Shown here one piece after another: positions 49,119-61,416 of a DNA stretch of 64,000 nt. The stretch lies in assembly GCA_025093555.1 (NCBI GenBank), contig JAIWNF010000019.1, positions 496,001 through 560,000 on the forward strand, read 5' to 3'. The notes beneath the pieces are model-generated. The model did not search any database. It saw nothing but the letters and a program-made list of their open reading frames with translations, and had not been told where the DNA came from. Position 1 is the first letter of the stretch, and every line of letters starts with the position of its first letter. Position numbers and translations under genes: made by a program. This DNA is from Circinella umbellata. Taxonomy: Eukaryota; Mucoromycota; Mucoromycetes; Mucorales; Lichtheimiaceae.

Positions 49119-50862
49119 ATGCTTAAAAACTCATCTTGGCGTAAGTAAAAGTTTTGTTTTCTTTCCTTCTTAAACTAAAAGCAAATTTTTGAAACTATAT
49201 ATAGGTCTCGACGAAACAAACCTTGCTAACTTTGGCTCGGAACTTGAACGTGAAAATAGAAAGGAACAAGGTTCACTTGAAGAAGCTTGGAATTATGAAG
49301 ATTCACCCGTTGGTCAAGAAATGTCAGTATTATAATAGTGAAAAAAAAAACAGTATATATAAATAAAAAAATGAAACTAGAGGAGACGTGTAACTAAAAT
49401 ATATAAAAATAAACATAAACAGTGGTCTTTGGATTTGGCGGGTCCAGAACTTTAGTTTGATCACTGTACCTGAAAAGCAATATGGTCAATTTTATCAAGG
49501 TAAAAATATATATAAACGAATCAATTTATTGATTTATTAACTCTTTCTTTTTATATTTATGTGTAATAAATATTTCATTAGGCGACAGTTATGTTATTCT
49601 TAAGGTAATAAAGTTATCCAAAATAAACTTACATATATTGTTATGATAACTGATCAAACTATATTATATTATTACATAGACTACTAAGAAGGAAAATTCT
49701 GATGGACTTATCCACCATATTCACTTTTGGCTCGGTCGTGAAACTACACAGGTAGATAGTTACATCCTTTTAATTATAATTTATTACTTTATATATAAAC
49801 TCATGAGTGATTTATAACTATTAAAGGATGAAGCTGGTACAGCCGCTTACAAGACTGTTGAACTCGATGACTGTAAGTGTTATATTATACATTATTCATA
49901 TTAAAAAAAACAACAAAAAAACAAAAATGTTCTCTAACGCATGATGCTTTATATAGTTTTGGATACCCTTGCAACACAACATCGTGAAGTAATGAGACGT
50001 GAATCTCAACTTTTTAGAAGTTACTTTAAATCATTAGGATATCTTCAAGGAGGTTTTGCCAGTGGATTTAATCACGTGGAAGAGGAAGAAATTCCCAAGC
50101 GTCTTTTACGTGTTCATCGACCTTCTGAGCTTGAAGGTACACGTACTCAAAATGCTGTTGTTATTTCTGAAGTTCCTCTTAGTCACGAAAGCTTGAGATC
50201 CAAGGCAGTATTTGTTCTTGATACAGGTGACAAGGTATATCAATGGCAAGGATCGGAATCTCGGGGTATTGAAAAGGCAAAGGCTGCTGAATATATTTCT
50301 CAACTTATTAGTGATCGAGATGGAAAGGGTGAAATGGTAGTTATTGGTAAGTTTGTCATATAGATGTATATATAATACATCATCTTTATTTTCTCTCTTA
50401 TATATAAGCTAATTGGTCTACCTTTAATTAGAACAAAACTCTGGAAGTGAATATGAATTTTGGGAAGCATTAGGTGATGAAGGTGAAGTTGTGGATGGTG
50501 ATGAGAGTGATGAAGAAGAAGAAGCCAAAGAATTGGAAGAAGCCGCCATCAAAAAATTGTTCGTTTTACGTAAATCTCATGCTTCTCTTGGTTTCAAACT
50601 CAAATTCGAACTTGTTGGAGAAGAAAAGATTACCAAAGATATGTTCGATACTAATCATGTCTATATCTTTGATGTCGGTCATCAAGTTTATGCTTGGTTT
50701 GGTCGTGAAGCTGGCCGTCGTGAACGCCGTGCTGGTTTGCAATATGCTCAGGATTATGTCAAGGATAGTGAACGATCGGCTTTTACTCCTATTTGTAAAG
50801 TGGTTGAAGGCGGAGAAGACGAATTGTTCGAATCTAGTTTGGAGGGATGGCAAGGATGGTAA
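49119..50862 (+). CDS. Severin/fragmin-like gelsolin family protein
   Basis: About eight exons, roughly 370-380 residues. Gelsolin-family proteins sever and cap actin filaments, usually with calcium. The first exon codes for only MLKNSSW plus one base. Three gelsolin repeats follow. Repeat 1: LWIWRVQNFSLITVPEKQYG, YQGDSYVILKT, IHHIHFWLGRETTQDEAGTA, then FRSYFKSLGYLQGGFASGFN. Repeat 2: KAVFVLDTGDKVYQWQGSES with SGSEYEFWEALGDEG. After an acidic stretch (DGDESDEEEEAKELEE), repeat 3: HVYIFDVGHQVYAWFGREAG, ending LEGWQGW. Three repeats and the total size match severin/fragmin rather than six-repeat gelsolin. Acidic residues at calcium positions (ELDDFL) are kept. Whether it severs, or only caps, cannot be told from sequence. 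Confidence 0.93.
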
Positions 50863-51695
50863 AATAGTAAAGAAAGAGATTATATGTAAAGATTATAAAT
50901 ATTTTTCTTCTCTTCCCTTTTTTTCCTGTTTCTTATTTGTTATTGTATGAATTTCTATTTTTATGTACATATCATGCATTGTTATTGTATGATTATTATA
51001 TCTGTGTTGACAAGAATATATCCTCTTTCATTACTGTAAACGATATTATATGTATTTTTTATCATATTGCTTTTTTTTATGTAATGAATTATTAACTGTA
51101 ATGCACAGCATATTGCAAAAGTCGTTACTACTACGTACATACGTAATACCAAAACAGCGTAGAATCACTATAGTAGAACATATATGTACTGCATCAGTTT
51201 GGTGAAAGACTAAAAAATTGTACGAGGTGTATATAAGAGTGTATAGTATTATAGATCACTTATTTTAATAGTTACAACACTAATGATTCTTTTTTATAAG
51301 TATATCTCAAGGATGAAATTGTGATATAAACATACTAACCTAATAATACGCACCAAATGAATTTTTATGTCGTACAGTCAACAAATAACCATTTTTTTTA
51401 CTCTAAAAGAATAATCTTCTTCATATACTATCAAGAGCATAAAAAAGCAAAAGACGAAAAGCGACCCTTTAATTTTTATATTAGTCTTCTATATGCTCTT
51501 AGCGTTGGAAAAAAAAACTATTCTTAAAATAGCTCAAAAAATCTGTACCTCTGATACCTTTGGTGGCAATGATTGATCGGCATAAAATAAATCATTATCA
51601 TTGTTGAGGTACCACGGTCAAAACAAAGGGCATTAAAAAAAGTACTTTTATTCTTTTAAGAAAAAGAGTAATTTAGAACTGTAAAACAACAAGAA

Positions 51696-51915
51696 TGGAG
51701 CATTCAGTGTCAAATGAGAATTAGAGTGTGACATTTCTCAACATTTTTTTTTTACTTTATTAACAAACACGCTTTTTTCGCGTTGTCATAGTTGCATATC
51801 CCCTCCTTCCCGCCGACCACCAAAAAGAAAGGTCTAGAATAAGGTCACATGCACAATTTGGGAACAAGTCAAACACATAATTCCATTGTTCCTAATAAAT
51901 AGATATGAAAAAAAA
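51696..51915 (+). repeat. Unnamed dispersed repeat, copy 2
   Basis: Diverged copy of the segment at 23331-23612, same orientation, with matching blocks in the same order (see copy 1). The similarity may continue weakly into the following CAGTCAGTGGGTAAGG region. About 28 kb separate the copies, so it is interspersed and not tandem. Confidence 0.65.
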
Positions 51916-51933
51916 AACTTTTTTTTTTTTTTG

Positions 51934-51954
51934 CCTCAGTTCAAGAGTGAGGCA
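51934..51954. repeat. Perfect short hairpin GCCTCA...TGAGGC
   Basis: GCCTCA and TGAGGC form a 6-bp perfect stem around a 9-nt loop, at the start of a locally GC-rich patch (to about 52015). Could be part of the neighbouring repeat or of a structured RNA; no known RNA family is recognised. Confidence 0.4.
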
Positions 51955-53150
51955 GTCAGTGGGTAAGGACAGTCGGTTCGGGCTGATCCAGCTGGCGCTA
52001 ACTTTAGACTGTTTGTCCAGTGTTTACCTTTTTTAATCTCTTCTTTCCTCCTTCATTTGAAAAAACCGGAGGATATTCTTTTCGAAAAGAAATGATAAAA
52101 AACGCTGTTACGTAATTATTATTATTATCATAATATAATGTCATGTTTATCTAGAGCTTAGCATTTTGTTCTCAGCTTTTTTTTTGTAAATGCTTTTTGT
52201 TTTCATGGCAGTAAAAAGTTTATTCATATAAAAGACACGGTATTTTTCACGCAAAAAAAGCACTCCTCCTACTGTAGTAACGTGGATACGTAACCTAAAC
52301 GCGTCGTTATAGAAACACGCTATCAAATTTTTATGTTGTTCTGGATAACTTATGCCTTCAAAGTTTTGTTTTCAACAAAAAACGTTAGAGAAATTTTCTT
52401 GAGGAACGTTGCGTTATGATGGTTTTCCTATTGCTTTGGGCATAACTTTATGACCACGCTTTTCTTTTTTTTGTATTGATATTAAAACTACGTATGGCTG
52501 CGCAGCAGTAACGTAAATTAAAAAGGTGTGGTGAGTATTTTTGAAGCAGAGGAATTCTTCCATCGATTACTTTGAATGATCTTGTAAGTCAATTTACTAA
52601 CCTTCTTCTGAAATACCTTGTACTAGGTAGAGAATGTCTTGATCCCATACGACAAGTTGGGTAGAGAGGAGTGGTTATTTTTTCCTAAACAGCTTAGTAG
52701 TATATTCCATGTAGTAACGTCTGTTTAGGGGTTAAGCCTGTGACTTTTTAGCTTCCCTCGTACGTAAATTTGTTACTGTTAGAGATGAAGGGAGACTACA
52801 ACAGGAAGAAAAAAAAACTTTTTCATCCATCTTACTTTCTTTATATTGTATGATTGTTGCAAAGAATGTGTTTGTAATATATAATATGTAATGATACGTA
52901 AAATATATTTCAGTATGTAAGTACAATAATTATTTCACTTTTATTTTTATATATTTACAAAGGTTAAATAAAAAATAAAACAATATATAATGGAATTTAT
53001 CATATTCCCTTCTCCATTTGATAATCAGTAGCTAAGAAAGGATGAGATTGTGTGTCAATAGTATAAATTAATATATGTAAAAGAAAAGTATTATATATCT
53101 ATTTATGTATTATACTATCATTATCTCTCTTTTTTTATCCTTAATTTTTT

Positions 53151-53560
53151 TTATAACCAATCTTTTGTAGATAGATTTGCTCTAGAATGATCCTGTTGTT
53201 TAGTTGGCGATAAATCTCCTTCATCTAGCTGTAAAATAGATTCTCCGCCTACAACATCATGAGCAGACACAACAGAATGTAAACTTGATTCTTCGAATTG
53301 ATCCGTTGTTGTCTCTGATTCCAATGCTGCCAATTCTTCATTCATATAACTTTCTAATAGGTCGACCCCAGTTTTACGAAGACTAAATATATTATCTGGT
53401 TCATCTACAGCTGCTATCATAGGACCACTAATATTACTTAAAAGTGCTTTATCAATTAATTCTCGAACGGTATTATCTGTTTTGCCATCACGAATTGCCT
53501 ACAATATAAAATGAAAAGTGGTATATTTATATATAGAATTGGGTGAGCCATTTTTTCGTC

Positions 53561-53595
<35 letters not shown>

Positions 53596-56588
53596 TATTA
53601 TTACTGTTGACAGCATTAATACCTTGTTATATTCTACAAGTGCTTTTCCAGTTTTTCCTTGTATATGGTATATTAACCCAATTGAAGCGTGTACATCAGA
53701 GTTATGTGGGTTTTTGTCAAGTGCCAATCGGAAACATTTCAAGGCTCGGTCATATTTTCTAAGAGAACAATAATATTGATTTAGTACATACTTAATTATA
53801 TAAAATCAAGTTAAATATTATCTCAAATCTGGATTAGTCATATAAGGCTTTGGATTACCTCATTCTTCGATATACATGTCCAAAGTTAGCCCAGAGTTTT
53901 TCCCAAAGATTGCTGCGCGGACTTTGTCGATCCTTGGCCAGTTTTAATGCATTGCGCAAGGTTTCAAGCGCTTGTGAATACCTATAGAGCATGCATGTAT
54001 GTATCAAAATTGTGAATAATCATTTTCTTTAAGAGAATTATTAAGAGACAAAAAAAACTTACTCTCTTTTTTGATAATAATATGTGGCAATCTCATTTAA
54101 TAAGTAAGGATCACTGCTACATTTCGCTAAGCTTCTTTTGAGATATTCTGCAGCAGTTTCAAACATGTTCTGTTCCATATATTGTACGCCAATATACATA
54201 TATGGAAGATGTGATCTATATATATACCCTTTCTTTATCAATTTCAAATCACTATTCTCTTATCCATTATATAGTATACTCTAAATCACTACTTACCCGG
54301 GTATTAATTTACTGCAAGTTAAATAGGCACTAATAGCTGGATCATGGTCTTTTTCAGCGGCAAATGTATGTCCGTAACCAAGCCAAGAATCTTCAAAGTA
54401 TTGATCAATAGATGTTGCCTGACTATATAAACACACAAATGATTTTATTTTTTAGTATGAATACATAGATTCAAACTAATAAAAGTAATAAAAAAACGAT
54501 GTACCTAAAATAACGGCGAGCTTCAGCATATTTTTTAATATAAAGATTATACATCCCAACAGCATGCCATGTAACAGCTTCTTCATTCAATCTATCCACT
54601 AATTCTTGTGCTAGCATATAAAGTTCATCCTTCTTCTTTAATTCGTATAAACATGTAATATAAGTGGGTATCGATTTCTTATATAACGCATCTTCTTTCC
54701 TTATTCTGGGTATATATTTAAAAGAAAAAAACACCAGTAAATAAATAAACTAGAAAGATAATAATAATTAATTATAGTTAATCACAATACATACTTTTGA
54801 CATACGTTTAAACATTCTTCATATCTGCACTCTGCTAATAATGTTTTTGCAGTACTATGCATCACATCGAGACTATTTGCCAATCCATGATCCTTTTCTG
54901 CTTTTTTTTGAGCAAAGTGAATATCAGCTGTATGTGAGTACTAGTATCACATTAATATATAAGAAGAAGAAAAGTTAGTTTATTGAAGTATTCATTATAT
55001 GTACATAAACAAACAGAGACATAAACGTAAATGAAAAAGGTAATGGTTACTCTTTTTAGTTGAAGCATATAGAGCGATCGAAACAAGTCTGAATCTGATC
55101 CACAGTGTTCATCATACGGTAAAGTCATTATAAACTCCCATTCTAAATAATTTTTTTTAAAAAAATCAGATAAGAGTATAAATATCAATCAAACAGAGAG
55201 AACGGATATTGATATACACTTGTCCAACTTACCACTTCTTTCGTCTAACATATTGTATTCAATTAATGCATCGAGAGCCTAAAAAAAGATATATTCACTT
55301 TAGTTTAACGACGATATGACTTATTTTATTTCATATTTTCTTTAGCTTACATCATAGCACTTGACGTCAACTTTTAATGCTTCCTTAAAGCAACTTTTTG
55401 CTTTATCAATTTCTTTTAATTGTAAATATGCATTTCCACGAGCATAACACATCATGGATTCCAGCTATAAAGTAATAACAATAGTATGTTTAGTAATTTG
55501 TTGTTGTTGACATAGCAATAATAATAATGGTTTACTTACTTTTATAAGACCATCGCTTGTTCCTTCAAGTTTGGTCATTTCACTGACAACACGATTTCCT
55601 CGTCGGGAATCATCATACATCAAGAGATGTGCATTTTTATCAGCAAATGGGTTGTCAGGACCTAAATAATCCAAAGCATCATGCCAATTCTCTAATCCAA
55701 TCTATAAATACACTCTTTCATATGTCAGTAAAATATATCATCCTCCGCTCCCCTTCTTCCCAAATACGTTCACAATTTTTATCTTTATTCAGGAACCCTC
55801 TTCACTCCAATCGAATGTTTTTTTTTCCTTACCGCGCATAATCCTGCTAAATATCGACATTGAACACTTTTATTTAATGTCTTTTTCTTATTTAATAAAT
55901 CCAATGCTCTTTCATATTCTTGAGATTGATAATAAGCCTGTGCGAGGAAATATACATCATTTGTATCATCTATCAAATCATTTAATCAAACATGAAACAT
56001 GTCAGTTTCAAGAATTTGTATATATATATATACTTGTATAATTTGACTACGTAATAAAAATAACTCCAAGCTGTATAGATATACATATATATATATACCA
56101 GAGAGTGCTGTCAACTTTTCAGCAAAAAAAGTGGCGGTCTTATTAAGATGTTGTTGAGCTGCGTCGTGTCGTATAATACGTAATCGATCCTCCCGTGAAT
56201 ATTCAGCTCGATAAGAAACTTCTTGTATAAGACCTCGAGGCATACGTACAGGTGAAGCAAAACGATTGGATAAGTTGGTCATGGAAGAATGACCATCGGT
56301 TAATAATGAAAAGTCTTGTCTTGAACGTGAAGTAAATGAATTTAAGCGGATAGGTGATTCGTCTCGTGGATCACTTAAAATATTATACATGCCACTATTA
56401 CTATTATTATGATTGTTACGTGTGATTGGGGAAGCAGAAGCAGATATCTCTTGCAGAAATGACATGTTGATATCTGCATCGGGACTGCCAGGTATACGCG
56501 AAGAAGTAGGTGATGAAAGTTCGAAAGAATCGCCTCCACGAAGTGGTGAACCATGAGATCGATTATTACGCGGTAACATCGTTTTCAA
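53151..56588 (-). CDS. Anaphase-promoting complex subunit CDC16/Cut9 (APC6)
   Basis: About 13 exons, roughly 750 residues. A TPR subunit of the APC/C ubiquitin ligase that triggers anaphase and mitotic exit. The N-terminal exon (56588-56100) is disordered with many S/T-P sites (GSPLRGG, SRIPGSPDADI, RFASPVRMP), typical of Cdk-regulated APC/C subunits, then YSREDRLRIIRHDAA. TPR helices follow exon by exon: VYFLAQAYYQSQEYERALDL, MCYARGNAYLQLKEIDKA, LIEYNMLDERSEWEFIMTL, AVTWHAVGMYNLYIKKYAEA, DSWLGYGHTFAAEKDHDPAI, YMYIGVQYMEQNMFETAAEY, EKLWANFGHVYRRMRKYDRA, HASIGLIYHIQGKTGKA. The repeat order and WxAVGxYY-type motifs fit CDC16 rather than CDC23 or CDC27. The C-terminus is an acidic tail ending STKDWL. 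The start could be 56588 or the ATG nine bases later. Confidence 0.92.
53561..53592. repeat. (TA)n microsatellite in an APC6 intron
   Basis: Alternating TA run in an intron of the minus-strand CDC16/Cut9 gene. Confidence 0.85.
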
Positions 56589-57369
56589 AATATTTTATAT
56601 AGCAAGTCGACTGAGGAAGAAAAAAAAAAGGAATGTTGATTAATGCGAATCAGGTCCATCACGAAAAAAAATTCCAGCTGCTACTGAGTTTATTCAAAAA
56701 ATTATTGTAATTAAATTCATTATCCATCTCTTTTAATTTTATACATCGTCTTTTAGATATACGAACATTGTACGTAATAAACATCAATATCAGTATATAT
56801 AGCAATTTATCCGGTCACTAGTGGCAACGCTCAATACATTATCTGTTTACAAATGTTTTATTCGATGCCAGGTTTACTAGAAAAATGTATAGTATTTTCA
56901 TAGAAGACACATTGATGTGTCTCTCCTAGTAACAAAACATTCTGCAATCAATGGAAGGCCACTTTTGCTGCTTTCTATATGTAGTTACCGAATTTAACAA
57001 CAAAACGAAGCAATCCTTATTGAATATAGGATAATGTATCAATCTCCAACTCTGACAAAGCGACTCTTGGTTGGATTAATTTCCTACCTCCTAAATTAGA
57101 CCGTGTTAGCAATATCCTTACAGCATTAATCACAAAAAAATAACTGTACTGTATTATTGCCTTCCTTTCCTTCACAATGCAGTGTCAAAAAAAATTTAAA
57201 TATAATCCAAACAAAAATCTATATCCACCTTTGAAATCTTTTCTTTTCTTTCAACATTTCACCTGCCCATCATTTTCGGATATCTTTGGGCTTCGTGATA
57301 GACCATACACTTTGTTCATGAAAAGAATTAAATAAATCAAAACGTTTCCAATTATAATAGTAATTTATT
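56589..57369. other. Intergenic region upstream of APC6
   Basis: Promoter of the CDC16/Cut9 gene and 3' flank of the GNAT gene. No ORF of note. An imperfect inverted word pair (ACACATTGATGTGT at about 56908) is palindromic. Confidence 0.45.
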
Positions 57370-57990
57370 CTATATTAACTTTTCTTTTGGAATAGATCTC
57401 ATCCACATTTTACAATGAGGTGTTCCGTCAACCAAGTATGGCTCTTTATCAGCGTCTTCTACAACAAACCCAATCTTTTCATAGAAACCACGTTTATCAA
57501 CTTGTGCATCTAAAACAATGGATTTTATACCTTGTGCTTTAGCATCCTCCAACATGGTCAGAGTCAACTTTTTACCAAGAGATAAACCACGGGCATCAGA
57601 TAAAACAGCTAATCGACCTAATTTTCCTACTTGTTTATCATTTTTGACAGGAACTAAACGAATTGTACCAACAGGGACACGCTCGTTTGTATCGGCTATT
57701 TGACATGTTGCAAGCCAATGAGCAGAAATTGGATCATATTCACTTTATTAGGAAATAACATGTTTTATTAATTAAAAAAAATCGATTATAAATAATACAT
57801 ATTCACAACCAGTGTACGCTTCCCCTACCCCTCCCCGCCTCCTTTTTCTTCCTTACTCGTCAGTTTCGGTTTCTAAAGGATATTTTTGCTCATCAACAAA
57901 AACTTTAATTCGAACATCAATACATTTTTTCTTGTCTTCATCAGTCAATGCGGGATGAATTTCTGGATTTATATATCGTGCTGTCACCAT
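57370..57990 (-). CDS. GNAT family N-acetyltransferase
   Basis: Two exons with one intron (about 57745-57855), about 170 residues. Transfers acetyl from acetyl-CoA to an amine; the substrate is not known. Exon 1 starts MVTARYINPEIHP and contains CIDVRIKVFVDEQKYP, the usual first motif of ElaA/YjcF-type GNATs (R..VFV.EQ). Exon 2 has HWLATCQIADTNERVPVGTI, the acetyl-CoA loop KLGRLAVLSDARGLSLGKKL (V..+.RG.G.G-like), AQVDKRGFYEKIGFV and the closing PHCKMWM. Overall layout resembles small bacterial-type GNATs common in fungi. The gene is compact and lies on the same strand as APC6, 781 bp downstream-facing. Cytosolic; no targeting signal is visible. Confidence 0.9.
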
Positions 57991-60846
57991 TTTATTGGAG
58001 TAATAAAAGTATTGTATATTTATATGTCTAAGGTTGTTGGCGTTAAAAAAAATATTTATGAATCAAGAGAATTAAACTTTAGTATGCTGCTCCTTTAGTG
58101 TAACTTTTGCTGCCCCGATTAAATCAATTTGTTATTATTTCCCAGCTGGAGTAGCACACACAGCTATATACAGGTAAAATAATAAACTTAAATATAATGC
58201 TTACTAGCAACCCTTCCTCGCTTCACTCGGATAAATGATATTCAAGGCTGTATAATACTTTTTGAGATAAAAAAAAATATCAAATGCCAGTGTAAAAAAC
58301 CACAAATAATAATCAAATCACGTATGAGAATATATTATACATGTATAGTATGGCATTTAGAAAAAAATCAATCAATCCTTTTGGTTTAAACTGTTTCGAA
58401 GTGCTCATTAAATTTTCTGTAGTATGTGAAGAAACACATATATAACCCTGATGCATTATTGTACTTGTTTGTCCACACCACTGTAAGCTATCTGGAGCAA
58501 AAAAAAAAAAAACGCGATACATGCTAAAGACTATCTTAGTCTAAATATATATATATATATATATATATTGAAAGAAAAGGTACAGTTAGAGATCAGAAAA
58601 AAATTGGAGATATGATAGTTCGAACAAACAGAAACACTACTGTAGTAAAAGTTTAGACAAAGTTAAACTGATGCTATTTGATTTCATTATCATATGGTAG
58701 CCAATCCCCAAATAATTCGAATTGTTGATACAAATTCGATAAGAAATGCAAGAAATACAATAGATATCGACACGGATTAAAGAAGTTAGAAGAGCGCTAT
58801 TTTGCACCTTATTATGATTCAAATACGTGTACTAATAATCAGTAATAATCAATACATCTTTATATTATATATTTTAATGAACTAGTTTTTACATTATCAA
58901 ATAAACTGATACGTAGCAATGTCATTTAGAAGTGAAAAAAAAATCGCATAGCTTCTTCTCATATTTTACGCTCAGACAAAAAAAATCGCACAGGTAGCAC
59001 TACCCTTTAATAATATCAAGAAACATTAACGGTTATTAAATAGTTTTTATAGATATTAAATATTATTAAACATTATAGTAAATAGTATAAATAGGATCGA
59101 ATTGATCAAATACTTTTAGCTTAGTTTCTTATCTTTTTATGTCCACTTTTTGGATAATCAATCCAACTCATATTTCTAAGTGAAATTTCTTCTTTTGTGA
59201 TTTGGCATATAATAAGTCCCACATTTACGTATTACTTTTCTCATAAAATTATAAGTCTTAGCCTCTTTTTTCCTTTTGAGTGATAATTGAAAATTATTTT
59301 AAGTCTAATCTCTTTGGTTAACCCAATAATATCGCCAATCATCATATCAAAAACCCCAACATATAAAAATTAACATTTGGTGCTCACCACTTGACATCTG
59401 GGCTCCACATACTTAACAGTACGAATTTTCGTCTGCCCAAAACCCTAACATAATAAATAGCAATAAAGATATAATCATAGTATAAAGATATTTATCGAGC
59501 TTATTATTTATAATCAAAAGAGGGGCTTCTATAGCTTTTGAGAGTATTGACAATAGTGATATCATTTCTATATCTTTACATGTGAATACAATTATCTTAT
59601 ATCTTGTATCTAGTGTAATTATTAATCTTGTCGATCGGGATGTAATTGGTCAGTGTTGTAGTTAACACTTTAAGACTTTACAATATTTTCCACCCGCCGC
59701 AGCACCAGCCAATAAAAATTTATGTCAGATCCAGATACTATTAATACTTCAACTCGCTATATTTTTTTTTAAATACTACGTAACTAATAAATAAATTATA
59801 TGTTTGTGTCCGTTCTCAATATGTGTTTTTGTAGCTATTTCGTATTTAAGCACACTCATAACCTTTTTTGTTTCTTTGTTTTTTTTTTTTAAAAAAAAAC
59901 GCGATATATTATCCCTAGAGCTACTTCATTTTTTATACCTATTGTTATATTTTTTTTGTTCTCAATCGCTAGACTGTATACATTTTTTTTTTGCTCCATA
60001 TACCAGAATGACAGTAGCTACAGTGTAATCAACAAATCAACTTAAGCAGTTGTTCTGGCTGAGAAAAAAAATACTTATTCCACGAGCCGTGACAAACTGC
60101 GGATCAGTGGCGGTATGGGCTAAAAAGGAGCTCAACTTGTTGTTTACGACACCTGAAACCCAAAGGGTTGAAGCGAGAAAGACAAAGATCAAATAAACAG
60201 TCTACGTAACAGAAAAGCAGCCCCACCTATAATACGTAATCTAATTTTAATCTTTATATTTATCACATAAATATATTTTCCTTGCGTATCCGAACGTAGT
60301 TAGACATTCAATGCCGCTAGTTGCTATGAAAATGAAATAGACGGGGATATAATATGAAAATTTTACCATGTTCTTTTTAGCATTCTTTAATTTTTACGCA
60401 TTGAAGTTAATGAGGTTTGAAAATCAACGGATATGTATCAAAAGAACGGTGACCCTATGTACTGTAGATATTGATACTCATATGATTTTTAGTGGAAAAG
60501 CACCGTCCCTTAAACCAACTATGATATTTTACTTCTGCATCAGCTCGCATAAAGTTATACCATTATAGAATGAACTGCTAACATGCAATTCAAATTGAAT
60601 GGAACAAAAACCAATGACAGATCTTCATGGAAATCGAATATATATATATAGGACAACAGTTGGTTTCAAAAATAAAGGAACTGTCATATAGAATGTTCAT
60701 AAGCATCTTTCATCACCCGCGAGTTTATTTATTGATTTAATTCAAAATAAAAATTATTAAAAATGTACGTGAGACGATTAAAAAAAGGAAATAAAGAAAA
60801 TATATATGTATACACACACACACATATATATATATATCATGTTCTT
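57991..60846. other. Intergenic region with possible LTR remnant
   Basis: No intact gene. An AT run lies at 58545-58567. Around 59020-59400 a TATA-like AGTATAAATAGGA is followed some 280 bp later by ACATTTGGTGCTCACC, which could be an LTR end with a primer-binding site, and then by a short ATG ORF (59722, MSDPDTINTSTRY). At about 60071-60195 a plus-strand frame reads NCGSVAVWAKKELNLLF then TTPETQRVEARK, coding-like but very short. All are uncertain remnants. Confidence 0.4.
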
Positions 60847-61125
60847 CTATTTAAAATCATCGTTTGTTATACTTGCGCTTGAAAGGTAGTTTGGGTGATT
60901 CTTTGCAAACAAGTCGCACGCCTTTTGGTTTCCATATGTCAAAGCAACATTATAAACGCAGTTCATCAATTCTAAATCCTTTACTCAAATATCCTGCTCA
61001 ACAACATCCATATTACCATCGGCTTCATCTGAAACTCTCTCCAATATTGCAAGGCATTCGACAATCTTACACTTGTAACGGGAAAGTTTGGGCATGGTAT
61101 TTTCATTATCAATTCTGCGTTGTAA
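60847..61125 (-). pseudogene. ORF remnant adjoining the LINE 3' end
   Basis: Minus-strand frame with coding-like composition directly after the LINE poly-A tail: NTMPKLSRYKCKIVECLAIL, then VSDEADGNMDVVEQDI, a TGA codon near 61000, and in the same frame KDLELMNCVYNVALTYGNQK, then ACDLFAKNHPNYLSSAS, ending with TAG at 60847-60849. It looks like the last exon of a gene or of another transposon, broken by one stop. The family is not recognised. The rest of the gene, if any, would lie beyond the LINE, outside the window. Confidence 0.45.
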
Positions 61126-61129
61126 TAGA

Positions 61130-61355
61130 TTTTTTTTTTTTTTTAAGATTCAAAAGAATTGAATTTATTGGCGGCCACTGAAATTATGATATAACAATGG
61201 GTGAATAGACAGAAACAAGGCGAAGCAATACAGACAGGAGGTTATATAGCACAAAGAAAATAAGGGGGAAAAGAGGAAAAGAAGGAAATAGAAAAGAGAA
61301 AACAGATAGGAAAATAAATTGGGGTATAATCTAAAAATGTTCTATACTATAGAAA

Positions 61356-61390
<35 letters not shown>

Positions 61391-61416
61391 AAAAAATTTT
61401 AAAAGAGAAAATGAGG
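61130..61416 (-). other. LINE 3' untranslated region and poly-A tracts
   Basis: On the minus strand, directly after the ORF stop, comes a 30-nt A tract (61360-61389), then about 215 bp of sequence with AATAAA at 61164-61169, then a 15-nt A tract (61130-61144). The AATAAA followed by the second A tract suggests that this second tract is the real retrotransposition tail and that the first lies inside the 3' UTR. The alternative is that the first is the tail and the second belongs to an older insertion. Confidence 0.6.

Larger units (their letters stand above)
50863..53150. other. Intergenic region with a dispersed repeat
   Basis: No gene supported. It contains copy 2 of the dispersed repeat (51696-51915), a GC-richer hairpin-bearing patch (51934-52020) and several TACGTA palindromes between 52110 and 52900. 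A minus-strand stretch at about 52530-52680 is open in pieces but broken by stops. Confidence 0.5.

Noticed and set aside
51970..52000. GGTTCGGGCTG as a tRNA-like T-loop
   Set aside because: Surrounding sequence cannot form a cloverleaf; no A-box at the right spacing.
28421..61190. Shared word GCCACTGAAATTATG near 28425 and 61172 as two copies of one element
   Set aside because: Similarity extends only a few bases; could be a trace of the LINE 3' end but is not enough to annotate.
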